Origin: Torreya grandis
Lineage: Eukaryota; Streptophyta; Pinopsida; Cupressales; Taxaceae
Direction: 5' to 3'
Assembly (NCBI GenBank): GCA_037957365.1
Contig: JARHVA010000224.1
Location: forward strand, 3,445,501 to 3,509,500
Length of the DNA stretch: 64,000 nucleotides
Shown here: positions 1 to 10,252 of the stretch, piece after piece
Layout: each line of letters begins with the position of its first letter
How positions within the stretch are numbered: position 1 is the stretch's first letter
Program-made: the position numbers and the translations under genes
Notes under the pieces: generated by a model
What the model was told of the DNA's origin: nothing
What the model saw: the letters and a program-made list of their open reading frames with translations, nothing else
The model's database searches: none

Positions 1-1113
1 CTTTCCTGAATTCCTTTGGACTTTTTGTCTGAAGGAATTCCTTCAAACAAAAAGTCTGAAGGAATTATGCCTTTGTCTTTCAACTGCCTTAAACAAAATT
101 TTGAAAGAACTTACCTTTGCGGCTTCCTTGAAAATGACCCTTTCGAAGGATGCTTTTGTCGACCATATGCCCTCTGCAAGGGCACTTGTCCTTCGGGAGG
201 CTCTCTTGAAATTTTGCATTGAACCACTCTTTTGAACCAATAATTGAACCAAGCTGATGAACCCTTTGATTGAACCAAAATTCATTGAACCATTTGATGA
301 ACCGACTGAGTGAACCAAAATATTGAACCAACTTTGGTTCAACGGTTCAATGGTTCATTCCCTTTGATTTGGCTAAGTCCTTTTGATCCTTGTTAAACTA
401 AATGCGTTAAACCTATTGAATCTTGAACCTAAGTGGTTCAATGGTTCAAGGCCTCAAAAACTTGTTATTTTGATTGAACCTACTTGTAGAAGCCTTTGAA
501 CCTGACTGTAGAAGCCTTTGAACCTGGAAGCGGTTGAACTCTTGCTACTGATGTTGAAGCTTTAAATCTGTTGAGCCCGTTGAACCAAAATAGTTCAAGG
601 TTCAACAGTTCAATCCTTGCTTAGAAGTTTACCGATGAACTCTTTTGGTTGAACCTAGTCATTGAGCCAACTTTGAGATCGCCTAAGTGTTGAAATCAAC
701 CTATGAAGCCTGTTGAACTTGGCCTACAGAGTTTTTAGATTTCTCTTCCTATAGAGTCCATAGATTTCTCATCCTACAGAGTCTGTAGATTCAAGCCTAC
801 AAAGTCCATAGAAATCAACCTATGAAGCCTGTTGAACTTGGCCTACAGAGTTTTTAGATTTCTCTTCCTATAGAGTCCATAGATTTCTCATCCTACAGAG
901 TCTGTAGATTCAAGCCTGCAAAGTTCATAGATTCAAGCCTACAAAGTCCATAGATTCAAGCCTGCAGAGTCCATAGATTTCTGAGAAGCTTGAAAACTAA
1001 GGAATTTGAATGCCCAGGACAAATTTTGAAAAGGGAAGAGACAATTTTGGTGTGTAGGACCAAAATAGTTCAAATATTGTCCCAAAAATGAGTGATATTT
1101 TTGGGGGACAACA
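1..1113 (-). repeat. 3' LTR of element A (partial)
   Basis: This stretch is closely similar to 6417-7474, from the block starting near TTCCTTTGGACTTTTT down to the shared end with GAGTGATATTT followed by a run of G and a terminal ACA. In minus orientation it is the start of the LTR (TGTTGTCCCCC). It is packed with the heptamer TTGAACC and its reverse complement GGTTCAA between about 225 and 720, then with copies of a CCTACAGAGTCCATAGATTT-type unit between about 720 and 980. Short open frames inside it are side-products of these repeats. The adjoining internal sequence (1114 onward) gives only a weak polypurine tract on the minus strand. Confidence 0.8.
692..929. repeat. 119-bp tandem duplication inside the A 3' LTR
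   Basis: The sequence starting GAAATCAACCTATGAAGCC at 692 repeats at 811, a period of 119 bp, with few differences between the two units. The other LTR (near 7165-7290) has only one such unit, so the duplication arose after, or during the last round of, insertion. It accounts for part of the length difference between the two LTRs. Confidence 0.85.
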
Positions 1114-1599
1114 GCTGGCTCCAGTTGGGTAACTTCTATCAATTATAAAAAAGAATTGAAGGGAGTAGAATCCAAAATCTCTAGTGTCTTCATGTGTACC
1201 ATTGGGCTATGGATTCATGTTACCTAGAAATAGAAGGCATCAAAAAAAGAAACAAACAAAACAAAATAGAATTAAAAACTATACAAATATACATATATAT
1301 AGATATAATGATCTGATACTTCAAGAGTTGAAGTGTTTCAGATGCTACTTCTTGAGAGGCAGTGAAAATAGTGATATATCTTGATAAACTAGCAAGAAGA
1401 CATTTTGTCCCCAAAAATGGTGATGGACGAATGGAACTCTCCACCAAGAAACCAATTTTTTGCATCTTCCTCTTGGTTTTTTCTTCTTGCCCCATGGCAG
1501 GATGTGGTCTTCAATTTGAAAGCCATAACTCCTTGTTTTCTTGGCTAAGGGTTCCTTTACTTGATTTTGATTTGCAACAACATGGTCCATTACCATAAT

Positions 1600-1969
1600 T
1601 GGTTGTTCTTCTGGTTCAGTCCAACACATGATTGGATTGTCCACATCAAACTCCTGACAAACTACCAGCTTAGCACTCCTTTGATGTAAAGGAGTTTGAT
1701 CTTTTTTTTGGAGCAATCTTTAATCCGAGCAATAGAGATTCACATCCAGTTGTGTTGTTGGTATTGCTGAATTGAAAATTGCATGAAGGAAGAATATCTC
1801 CTTGAGGAGATATCAACACAGTCCCGACTCCATCGTTGGTAGAAGAATTGCTACCATCATATTCCAAGATCCAAGCATCATCAGAAGCTGATCTCCTATC
1901 AGATTTCTTTTTATTAGAGATGGAAGATCCTTCCTTACTTATATTGTGCCCTACCAATTCTCTTGACAT
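1600..1969 (-). pseudogene. RNase H-like domain of element A
   Basis: The minus frame from 1969 contains WILEYDGSNSS, then a G-V-G-x-V-L-I-S-P stretch, then FSNTNNTTGCESLLLGLKIA. This is the layout of the plant Ty3/gypsy RNase H fold: an Asp in (F/Y)DGS, a glycine-rich strand, TNN, and a Glu before a run of Leu. After a frame change, the motif AKLVV near 1650 fits the last conserved strand, but the usual GDS is replaced by RSA. The fold resembles the second, archaeal-type RNase H of Tat elements more than the one fused to RT. It follows the protease directly, with no RT in between. A frameshift and the lost motif make it a pseudogene. Confidence 0.7.
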
Positions 1970-2041
1970 CTTTTTTGGATCAATTCCTAGATTGTCAGCT
2001 ATAGGACTTTCATCTATATAAAAATGAACATCCTCTGTGGT

Positions 2042-2860
2042 TCAGAAATAATTACCCCTACCTGAAGACTCAAACAGAATTTGTGCTGCAGGGGCCGATG
2101 TTTGGGTGACCACATATTTTGCCTCCTTTTCAAGGAGCAATCTCTTTATTATCCCTTTTTTAGGGATTATTGCCTTGATTAGGTCCATACTTAATTCTCC
2201 TCCCATGTCCTTATAGAAATTCCATCCAAGCAAAATGCCATAGGATGCTAGGATGTCAGCCACCAAGATAGTCATCTTGATTCTCTTGTCTGAAAAGGCT
2301 GCAAATACAAATTGGGCATCTTTGATTTACCCCAGTAGTGGTATTATCTTATTCTCCATGGAGAAACATCTCCCAAAGGTTTTAGTCAGTGTGAGACCCA
2401 GAGACTCAGCTAATTTAGCAGGCATGACATTGTCAGATGCCCTGTAATCAATGATGTAATTGTTGAGTTGATAACCATTTATCAATAAGGAAACATATAA
2501 AGGTTCTATTTTCCCAAGGGTAGCTGGAGGAGTAATGACAAGATTATTTTGAATGGGCATGTTCTTTGGGGAATTAGGAATTATTTTCTTAACCTCTTAT
2601 CTTGCAGGGATGGTTTGGTTCTTGACACATTGGACCAACTTATCCAATTGATTAGGATTGGACTGCAAATATTCAAATTTAGACATTTGAATTTTGGTCT
2701 TCTTGACATGATCGATTATGTCAAATGGTTGAATTGGACTAAGAATAGAGGAAAGCATTTCAACCTTTTGGGTTTTAGGAGGGATGGGAGGAGGGCTAGT
2801 TTGCAAAATTGAAGTAGAAGGTGAAGGTGAAATTAATGTACTTACCTTTTGGGTGATCAC
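2042..2860 (-). pseudogene. Gag-Pol linker and aspartic protease of element A
   Basis: Three minus-strand segments line up as one broken product. At 2860-2597 lies a linker containing FDIIDHVKKTKIQMSKFEYL, typical of the region before the Tat protease. At 2560-2327 lies the protease core, with a hydrophobic strand followed by YIIDYRASDNVMP. The family motif there is D-S/T-G-A, so the catalytic Asp is kept but the following residues are changed. At 2275-2042 the end of the domain continues with ILASYGILLGWNF and AQILFESSGRGNYF. The enzyme would cut the Gag-Pol polyprotein. The altered active-site loop and frame breaks make it inactive. Confidence 0.7.
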
Positions 2861-2869
2861 CAGATCCTT

Positions 2870-3262
2870 TGACTGGAAAGGCAGAGTGGTTCCACGCTTA
2901 GCAATTGTAATTGCTAGTTGAGGTTGCTCCTCTATCTTCCCTTTATTATCTTTCTAGACTGATTGGTTCTTGGACCTGGTAAACAATGCATATGATCCAT
3001 TAATAGCTTCTCCTTTGCTTTTAGGTTCATCCTGGTAATTTAGGAAAAGAATGTGAGAGTTGCCAATTGATTCTTCTTGATCCTCTGTGAAGAGATCAAC
3101 ATCATTTTCTTGCTCAAACTCAGGTTGGAAAGAGAAAGCATGTTTTGTTTCCAAATATCCAACTGCTGAGTTGATTGGAGGAGCTTTAAGGGCAAGTTTC
3201 CCTTGTGGGGGAGGAAGATGATCTGGCTGCCCTTCATTCCTGGTAGTATTGCCTTGATATGA
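2870..3262 (-). pseudogene. Gag C-terminal and linker remnant of element A
   Basis: Minus frames here (for example 3154-2954) give an acidic, Ser- and Asn-rich stretch ending in the basic TRSKNQSV. There is no CCHC zinc knuckle that I can see. The position, between the gag core and the protease linker, is where a gag C-terminus belongs. Nothing more specific can be said. Confidence 0.4.
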
Positions 3263-4027
3263 CTAATTTGGAAATGTCCTTCTTGGCATATCTCTGTATG
3301 AAGGAGAAGAAGACATTCCTTGTGCCATTTGTCTTTTCAAGGCTAGTAGTTCATTTGCCAGCTTTTGCACCATTGGATCTGTGGTGCATGTAGATGAATA
3401 TTCAAAAGATGATGAGGGTCTTTTTTTGTTTGGATCTCTTCTTATCTTCCCTGCTAAGATGAGATCATCTTCTACCTCAGTGGCCAAAAGTTGAGCTGCA
3501 ACAAGATCTATTTGACCAGCACGTCTCAAAAGAAAACTCACTTCAGGTAAATGAGAATTAATGAAGAAGCATTTGAGATTCTTAGCTCTAGGTCGAGCAA
3601 TGGCAGGAATTTTGTCCCTTAGTTTGTCAAATTTGGCTATGAAGTCCCTCATTGGTTCATGAGGTTCTTTCTTCATCTGTGTAAGTTGAGCCAGAAGTGC
3701 ATATGCATCTTCTGCAGGTTTAAATTTGGCTTCAAACATAGCTTTGAGGGTATTCCAATCAGTTACTGACCGAGCCTATAAATGATAAAACCAATCTATA
3801 GTAGCACCTTGTAATGTTTCTACATATAGCCTGACTTCTACATCTTCAAATTCTACTCCAATTATGCCACAGGCTATGCTGAAGGCTGCAATGTGTTCAT
3901 TAGGATGAACTTTCCCATCACCATAGAATTTGGGTAAATTCTTCCTTGAACTGCGTGGAAGCTCATGTAGAGGTGGAGTAAGATTGAGAGGACCAAAAGA
4001 ATTACCCTAGGGGCCTTGAGCTGCCAT
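3263..4027 (-). pseudogene. Gag polyprotein of element A
   Basis: The minus frame starts at ATG 4027 (MAAQGP) and runs to 3263, about 255 codons with two in-frame stops. It contains the plant retrotransposon gag core in order: LPKFYGDGKVHPNEHIAAF near residue 30, LQGATIDWFYHL near residue 75, then DWNTLKAMFEAKFKPAEDAY, then a Glu-rich MRDFIAKFDKLRDKIP helix and VEDDLILAGKI. Gag forms the particle that packages the element RNA. The start was chosen because the conserved gag core lies in the same frame directly downstream and no coding signal precedes it. Both stops (TAG) are readable as decayed CAG, CGA or TGG codons. Confidence in the family is high; confidence in the exact ends is moderate. 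Confidence 0.82.
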
Positions 4028-4419
4028 TATAGGATTATGAAAAAGAGGAATAACAAATCTTAGAGGGGTAATTATTAGCAAAGCTTTATTAATAACAGAA
4101 GTGGATACTTCATTTGGTAATGGAAAATGACTTTAGTAGGAGGAAAGCTCTTGGTTCGTTAGAGGTGAGATGGTGAAGGAAACATATCAAAATCACTTTG
4201 TTGTACCAACCCGAATATAGGGTCAACAATACCTTTAGCCCTTTGGCTTCATGTATACCTTGAATCTGCCAAATTGTGAAACAAAATAGAAAAGAATTGA
4301 CCTTGCTTCAATTTGAAGCTTGAGGCTTTAAATTGTGCATTCTTTCCCAGTAGCTCTAGTTTTGTAGACCAGTTAAAATAATGGAGGTGGAGGAAGATGG
4401 TAAGGCTATAAATGGATAA

Positions 4420-4696
4420 TGGGTAAGACATGAAACGGAGTCACCAGAGTCTATAATGGATAAGGGTTATAATGATAATGGGTAAGACACAGGTGATGTT
4501 TCAATCTAAAACTTGAGGTTCCAAATTGCACAAAATTATGTATATCCCCAGTGGAGTCACCAAAAATTGTTATGCGAGGCTGGGAGGAAAATTTTAACAA
4601 TGGGAAAACATTGGAGTAGTTCATTCTTCCATAGTAGAGGACAATGGATAGATTATAACAATAATGGGTTATATCCCCAGTGGAGTCACCAAAAAC
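4420..4696 (-). repeat. Leader of element A with primer-binding site and two more PBS-like copies
   Basis: Directly next to the 5' LTR, the minus strand reads GTTTTTGGTGACTCCACTGG (about 4677-4696). This resembles the tRNA primer-binding site found after LTRs of plant Tat/Ogre elements (TGGCGACTCC-type). The same block occurs again about 130 bp further in (4541-4570), and a weaker third copy is at 4436-4450 (CGGAGTCACCAGAG on the plus strand). The surrounding GGGTAAGACA and ATAATGG phrases are repeated too. Only the copy that touches the LTR should prime. Confidence 0.65.
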
Positions 4697-7474
4697 TGTC
4701 ACTTAAATATTTTGTTGATCAGCGTATTGATAACAAAATAGGTCTGATTAGCCAAAGTAGGAATATTGGTCGTCTAAATGTGTAGGTTCACCACATCAAA
4801 AGGGGACTAATCTCTCCTCTCATGAAGGGGAGGTTCCCTATATATATATAGAAAATAATACTCAAGGGTAGGATAAATCATCCGTCTCTCTTTCTTCAGA
4901 GATGATGCGTATAAATCAAAGGAAAAATCTCAATGGAAATGACAAAAAGCACTCCTCTTCTTTCAGAAGTACTATTTAGCAAACCACAAGAATATTCCTG
5001 GTAGTAATTGCAAAATGTAACCAAGGACGTCTTAACCAACAAATTGAGATGTAGCACAAAGTCTCCACCTGAATTGCCCAAGAGTGAGATACGAAGGACA
5101 ATGAGGGCACAAAGTCATCCCAAGGTCCTTTACACAAAAACAAAAAGAAAACACACTAAAGGCAATTATGGGGGCACAAAGTTGACTTCAAGATACCTTC
5201 CTAACTACTTTCACTAATTCTACTTGTTGAATTAAAGGAACAGAAAATATATTAAGGAAAAAGACATAAGAACAGTTTCCCCAACAACAAAGATATCACA
5301 GCACAAAGTTTGAAAAATCACTTGTTTTCTTATTCCAATAATAAAATATGATCAACAATCTGAGCTCAAAGTCTCAGTAATGCCTTTCAATTTGGGCAAA
5401 GTTTTGTTTCTGATTATCAGAGAGAGATTCCTCTTTTACACTAACAAGAGAGTCCCTTATATAGCCTCTTCAAGACGGACTTGGGAATAGTAACACATCA
5501 TGTTGCATTGAATTTTGTTAAGAAGACAGGCTGGAATTTAGGAGCATCTACCCATTTTCTTTTCTCAATGCAGAGAAACAAGTCATGCTATTGAAAGTTT
5601 GCATCTTTCAATATCCACCTGGTGGTCTACTTCTAGAAACATATTTGATGCACAAATGTTTCTGATCCTTCCTCATCATTCCTCCTTTTTTGGTTAATTG
5701 AATTGGGTCCTTGATTCAATTTGATGCTCTGTTCCTTAGTTGCTTCCTGTTGATCTTGGCCTTAAATCTTTTGAATACATTCAGGTCCATAGATTTAAAC
5801 CTACAAGGATCAACATCTATTTCATCATTGTGACTTTGACGTCCATGAGCACGTCACTTTCCTTGGGAATTCCTTTAGCTTTGTTGTTGTTTGAGCTTTC
5901 TCAGAGGGGACATGCCCTTCGAGCCTTGAGAAATGATCTGCTTTGGGTCGAGAAGAGCCCCCCACAAAGGTATTTTCCCTTCAGGCAGTCTTCAGATGGC
6001 CTTCAGGCTTATTTCTTCTAGTGGGTTGCTAAGTTCTTTGGCTCTTCTTTAAGGATTTTCAAAATCAATGGCTATTTTACGAACCTTTAAATTGATGTTC
6101 GCACACTCGTCACTATGTTTGAATTTCCAATGGCTAGTTCTCTATTCTTGACATTGATGTCTTCAGGCGCGTCACCCCTTGGGATTTATTCGGATTTCTT
6201 GTTTTGCATCCTCTCGAAGGGAAGGTGACCCTTCAACTTTGGGGAAGTGTCCTTTAATTTGGCAGTCAAGAGTCCCTTGCAAGGGCACCTGCCCTTCAGG
6301 GTCCTTCAGAGCTTTCCCATGGACATTTTCCTATAGACAATAAGGGTGCAAGAATTGTTTCGGCTGGCTTTGTCTTTGGCCTTCAGAAATTCTTTCAGGC
6401 TTTTCTCCCGTGGACTTTCCCAAATTCCTTTGGACTTTTTGTCTGAAGAAATTCCTTCAGATAAAAATTTTGAAGGAATTATGCCTTTGTCTTTTAACTG
6501 CCTTAAATTTTTTTTTGAAAGAACTTACCTTTGCGGCTTCTTTGAAAATGACCCTTCTGAAGGGTGCTTTTGTCGACCAAGTGCCCTCCGCAAGGGCACT
6601 TGTCCTTCAGGAGGCTCTCTTGAACTTTTGCATTGAACCACTCCTTTGAACCAACTATTGAACCAAGCTGATGAACCCTTTGATTGAATTAAAAGTTGTT
6701 GAACCATTTGATGAACTGACTGAGTGAACCGAAGCATTGAACCAATTGAATTGAACCAAGTTTGGTTCAATGGTTCAATGGTTCATTCCATTTGATTTGT
6801 CTAAGTCCTTTTGATCCTCGTTGAACCAAATGCATTGAACCTGTTGAACCTTGAACTCGAGTGGTTCAATGGTTCAAGCCTCAGAAACTTGTTCTTTTGA
6901 TTGAACCTACTTGTAGAAGCCTTTGAACCTAACTATAAAAGCCTTTGAACCTGACTGTAGAAGCCTTTGAACCTAGAAGTGGTTGAACTCTTGCTGCTGA
7001 TGTTAAAGCTTTGAACCTATTGAGCCTGTTGAACCAAAGTGGTTCAAGGTTAAATGGTTCAATCCTTGTTTATAAGCTTGCCAATGAACTCTTTGGGTTG
7101 AACTTGGTCATTGAACCAACTTTGAGATCACCTAAGTGTTGAAATCTTGCTTCTTTCCTGAAGAGTCCGTATAAATCAACCTATGAAGCCCGTTGAACTT
7201 GGCCTGCAGAGTCCATAGATTTCTCTTCCTATAGAGTCCATAGATTTCTCTTCCTGTAGAGTCTATAGATTCAAGCCTGCAGAGTCTGTAGATTCAAGCC
7301 TATAGAGTCCATAGATTCAAGCCTGTAGAGTCTGTAGATTTTTGAAAAGCTTGAAAAATGAAGAATTTAAATGCCCAGGACAAATTTTGGAAAGGGAAGA
7401 GACAATTTTGGTCTGTAGGACCAAAATAGTTCAAATGTTGTCCCAAAAATGAGTGATATTTCTGGGGGAAAACA
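4697..7474 (-). repeat. 5' LTR of element A (2.78 kb)
   Basis: The inner end is TGTCACTT at 4697 on the plus strand, next to the primer-binding site. The outer end is ACA at 7474, so in minus orientation it runs TG to CA. The part from 6417 matches the left LTR. A minus-strand TATA run lies at 4839-4851, about 140 bp before the LTR end, as expected for the U3/R border, and a second TATATAAGG lies at 5457-5464. The U3 end carries TTGAACC arrays and CCATAGATT units. The 5860-6610 part has several short GC hairpins built on AAGGGCAC/GTGCCCTT. A 2.8-kb LTR is long but normal for Tat/Ogre elements. Confidence 0.8.
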
Positions 7475-7483
7475 TATATCATA

Positions 7484-7855
7484 TTAGAAAATCCTCCCAA
7501 GATGCACATGGCAAAAATCCATGGGGATGATGTCACAAAGAACCTTGTCCTTATACCTTCCAACTTGAAACTCCACCCAATTTTTTTCACTTACCAAAAC
7601 TTGTTGAACTTTATTCAACCATGAGAATTTGTATGGTGTGGGGTGAGAGAACTTATTCAATCCAATTTTATTGACCATTTCAACAGAGATTATATTATCT
7701 GTACTTCCTAAATCTATGACCATTTTGCAACATTTACCTTGGCACTTGCAAGAAATTATGGAAAGAGTTTTAATTTGTGTTGGCCCCTTCTCCTTGGGTG
7801 TTTTTATCAACACTCTCCTCAAAAGTAATGATTCTCCTACCTTAGGTTCCTCCAT
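7484..7855 (-). pseudogene. Chromovirus aspartic protease (element C)
   Basis: A 123-residue open minus frame carries the retroviral-type protease. CKMVIDLGSTDNIISVEMV (about residues 42-60) holds the catalytic Asp with DLGS in place of D-S/G-G-S. It is followed by a long stretch ending KVLCDIIPMDFCHVHLGRIF, the chromovirus version of the usual CD-x-P-M-x-x-C-H-x-LLGRPW ending. The match to plant chromovirus protease runs across the whole length. A stop and then the LTR end of element A follow within about 10 codons, so the insertion of A ended the frame near the end of this domain. The protein would have matured Gag-Pol in the particle. Confidence 0.82.
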
Positions 7856-7929
7856 AAGTTATGGAGAATGAACACTCTCTTCTTCAACTACCTATGCAAT
7901 CTAATTTATTCCTTCAGTTCTTAGAATCC

Positions 7930-9006
7930 CTACTGGCTGATCCTCTAGGCATTTCCATGACCTATGTCTAAAAAACTTATTACATTTGAAACATCTTCTT
8001 CTAAAACCATGTAATCCTCTACCCCTTGATGTATATCCACCCCTAAAATATGGCCTCCTACCTCTAAATCCTCCTTTTGAACTATATGGTTGTTTATGTG
8101 AAGTATGAGACTCTCATTGGCTTCTTTGTTAATATCCTCTACCTCCTTGCTGACCTTTACCCATAAAAATTCTACCTCAACCTCTATTTTTTTGGTTTTA
8201 TTTCCTATTGAGTTTATCCTCAAATTTCAATGCCAACTAGTAGTATTATTCTAATGTCTTTAGATTAGAAAGGCTCAACTCATCCTGCAAGTTGTATCTT
8301 AATCCATTGAGATACCTAGCCACTTTATCATTTTCATCTTCCATGTGGATTGATCTAATGCTCAGCTTGTAATACTCTTTAGTATATTCTCTTACCCCCA
8401 TCTCTTTCTATTTTAGGTTTTAAAGCTTCTTATACAAGATGGTGATGTAGTCACTGTGCAAGAATTTTATTTTTAACTTGGCAAGCATTCTATTCGAAGA
8501 CTTGATCTTGGATTTTCCTTTTTTCCTTCTCTCATCCTGTGTGTAATCTCACCATAGGGATGCATGACCCTTCAGCTTGGTCCTAGAAAACTACACTTGT
8601 TGCTCTTCTGGTACATCTTCAAAATCAAAATATTTATCCAGCTCTCCTATCTAATCAATAAGTTATTCTCCACTAAGGCTGCTTACATATAATATAATAT
8701 ATATTTTGGGATTGGATCCTTATCCTTTCACCACCTTCATAAACCTCTCAAACTTTTGTTCTTCAATTTCTCTCTCTCCTTCATCTTCCAACTCTAGTGC
8801 CTATGGCTATTTTCCTCTTGGTCACTCAAATCACATGTGACTACACCTCTTATTTGATTAACCTCAACTGATATGAGTCTTGAATCAAATTTTACTTTGA
8901 GGTTCCTCAAGTATTGAAATATTTCATCTCCTATCTGTATGGTTACTGCCCTCTCAGCTACTACATTTCTCCTTAGTGGAATCTTGTCCCTTAGGTAATT
9001 TGTCAA
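7930..9006 (-). pseudogene. Chromovirus gag with zinc knuckle (element C)
   Basis: Minus frames give QIGDEIFQYLRNLKVKFDSR near 8920 and, near 8280-8380, EYYKLSIRSIHMEDENDKVA followed by RYLNGLRYNLQDEL. The last two are strongly characteristic of the plant chromovirus gag core. Downstream, at about 7950-8000, is RRCFKCNKFFRHRSWKC, a retroviral zinc knuckle. The usual spacing is C-x2-C-x4-H-x4-C; here there are five residues before the His, so a codon was probably gained. Many stops and frame changes separate these blocks. Gag packages the element RNA. Confidence 0.72.
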
Positions 9007-9296
9007 ACAAATCTTAGATTATCTTCCTCTTAGATAATATCACCTGATCTACTCAATTCTAGATGTATTATTTTGCATTTAATACTAAAATTATGTAGAG
9101 AAATAAATCTCAAAGGTTCAACCTTGTAACTTATCTTTACTTGTTACAACCTCACAAATAATCTAATAGCCCTTTTTTTTACTTTTCTTGATTTTACGGG
9201 CTAATTAAGATTGGTAATCGGTATCTATGGTAATTTTTGAGTAACCTCTATTGAATTATTTTCCTCCACCAAATTTATTGGTTCAAATCCACTCAA

Positions 9297-10252
9297 ATAC
9301 CACTTTTCTAGCCCTTTTCAGTCCTAATTAGGTCTCACAAGGCTTAATTACACCACAAACCTATTATTTTGTACACCTATAGTCTGTATGGGTTTGAAAC
9401 CATAAGAATATTTTATAATACCTTACACCATAATCAATAACAATTTTTATTTTTATTTTTGATTGGTTAAAACTCCCACAAATCAAGTTTCTATTTGAAA
9501 ACCCTAACTCAGGGTTACCATTGTCTACATAGACCCAAGAGGGAGGAATTTGAGGGTTTAGGTGAAAAATCAAGTTTAAAATAACTATTATGGTTTAATA
9601 AGTTATATATTCACCTTACACACCTTTTCAAATCACTATTTACCCCTCTTTACACTTTTGTAACTTACTTTTGCATTATTATGTATTGGACTATGTGTAC
9701 ATCCACTAGCATCTATAGGACTGTATTGTCCTCACAAAGAAGTATGGAAATAATAAAATAAAACACATAATATCATTCAAATAACATGTAATGAACTTAA
9801 AAATTACAAAATAAGTATAAAAAACATGTCTTTATTGGATCTTTCTACAATGATTAGTCATACATAGTCAATCTCCAATGCATATAATTAGAAAAATAGG
9901 GTCTGCAGTCACCTTTTTTTACCAAAAAGAGGAATTCATTTCTTGTTTTATTGGATATTAAACCTTTAAAAACTTTAATTAATTATTATATATTAAATCC
10001 AAATTTTTTTTTAAGTCCTACAACTACTCTAATTATTTATGGACCTTTCCAACGATCACTAAATATTAGTTAGACATTGAGAACTCATATCAAGTTTGTT
10101 TTTTCATACATATATGAGTTAAGAACCATGGTATAGACCCATGGTGTCTTAAATAATAACCCATTAACAATATAAGTATTTAATCATTCCTCAAACACAC
10201 ATAAAAATCTTAAACTATGCTTCACAATTTTTTTTAAAAAAAAAAAAAACAA
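9297..10252 (-). repeat. Probable primer-binding site and 5' LTR of element C (outer boundary unresolved)
   Basis: Plus-strand CAAATACCACTTTTCTAGCCC (9297-9317) reads on the minus strand as a chromovirus-like LTR end followed by TGGTATTTGAG. That resembles the initiator-Met-tRNA site TGGTATCAGAG and the equivalent junction of element B. LTR sequence should therefore start at about 9312 and continue to higher coordinates. It is AT-rich and non-coding, and contains an A/T run at 10208-10248. I could not find the outer LTR end, and no second copy lies in the window. Confidence 0.4.

Larger units (their letters stand above)
1..7474 (-). mobile_element. Element A: Tat/Ogre-like Ty3/gypsy retrotransposon, internally reduced, left end outside window
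   Basis: Two direct repeats bound a minus-strand internal region. The right repeat is 4697-7474. The left repeat ends at 1113 and is cut by the window start. Inside, read on the minus strand, are gag (4027 to 3263), protease (about 2860 to 2042) and RNase H (1969 to about 1600). I find no reverse transcriptase or integrase, although Tat elements normally carry both, so this copy looks non-autonomous or internally deleted. The right LTR ends in CA at 7474, directly against the broken protease frame of element C, so A was inserted into C. The second target-site copy lies outside the window and cannot be checked. Frame-breaking stops show that it is dead. Confidence 0.8.
7475..9311 (-). mobile_element. 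Element C: chromovirus fragment (leader, gag, protease)
   Basis: Read on the minus strand from 9311: a primer-binding-site-like TGGTATTTGAG, a leader, gag (about 9006 to 8000), a zinc knuckle and a protease that is cut at 7475 by the end of element A. The protease and gag sequence types are those of plant chromoviruses, a different Ty3/gypsy branch from element A. RT, RNase H and integrase must lie beyond the left side of A, outside the window. The fragment has many frame breaks. Confidence 0.75.

Noticed and set aside
10208..10248. Poly(A) tail of a LINE or processed gene copy
   Set aside because: The A run is preceded by a T run and followed by D protease-like sequence; there is no upstream LINE RT or gene body.
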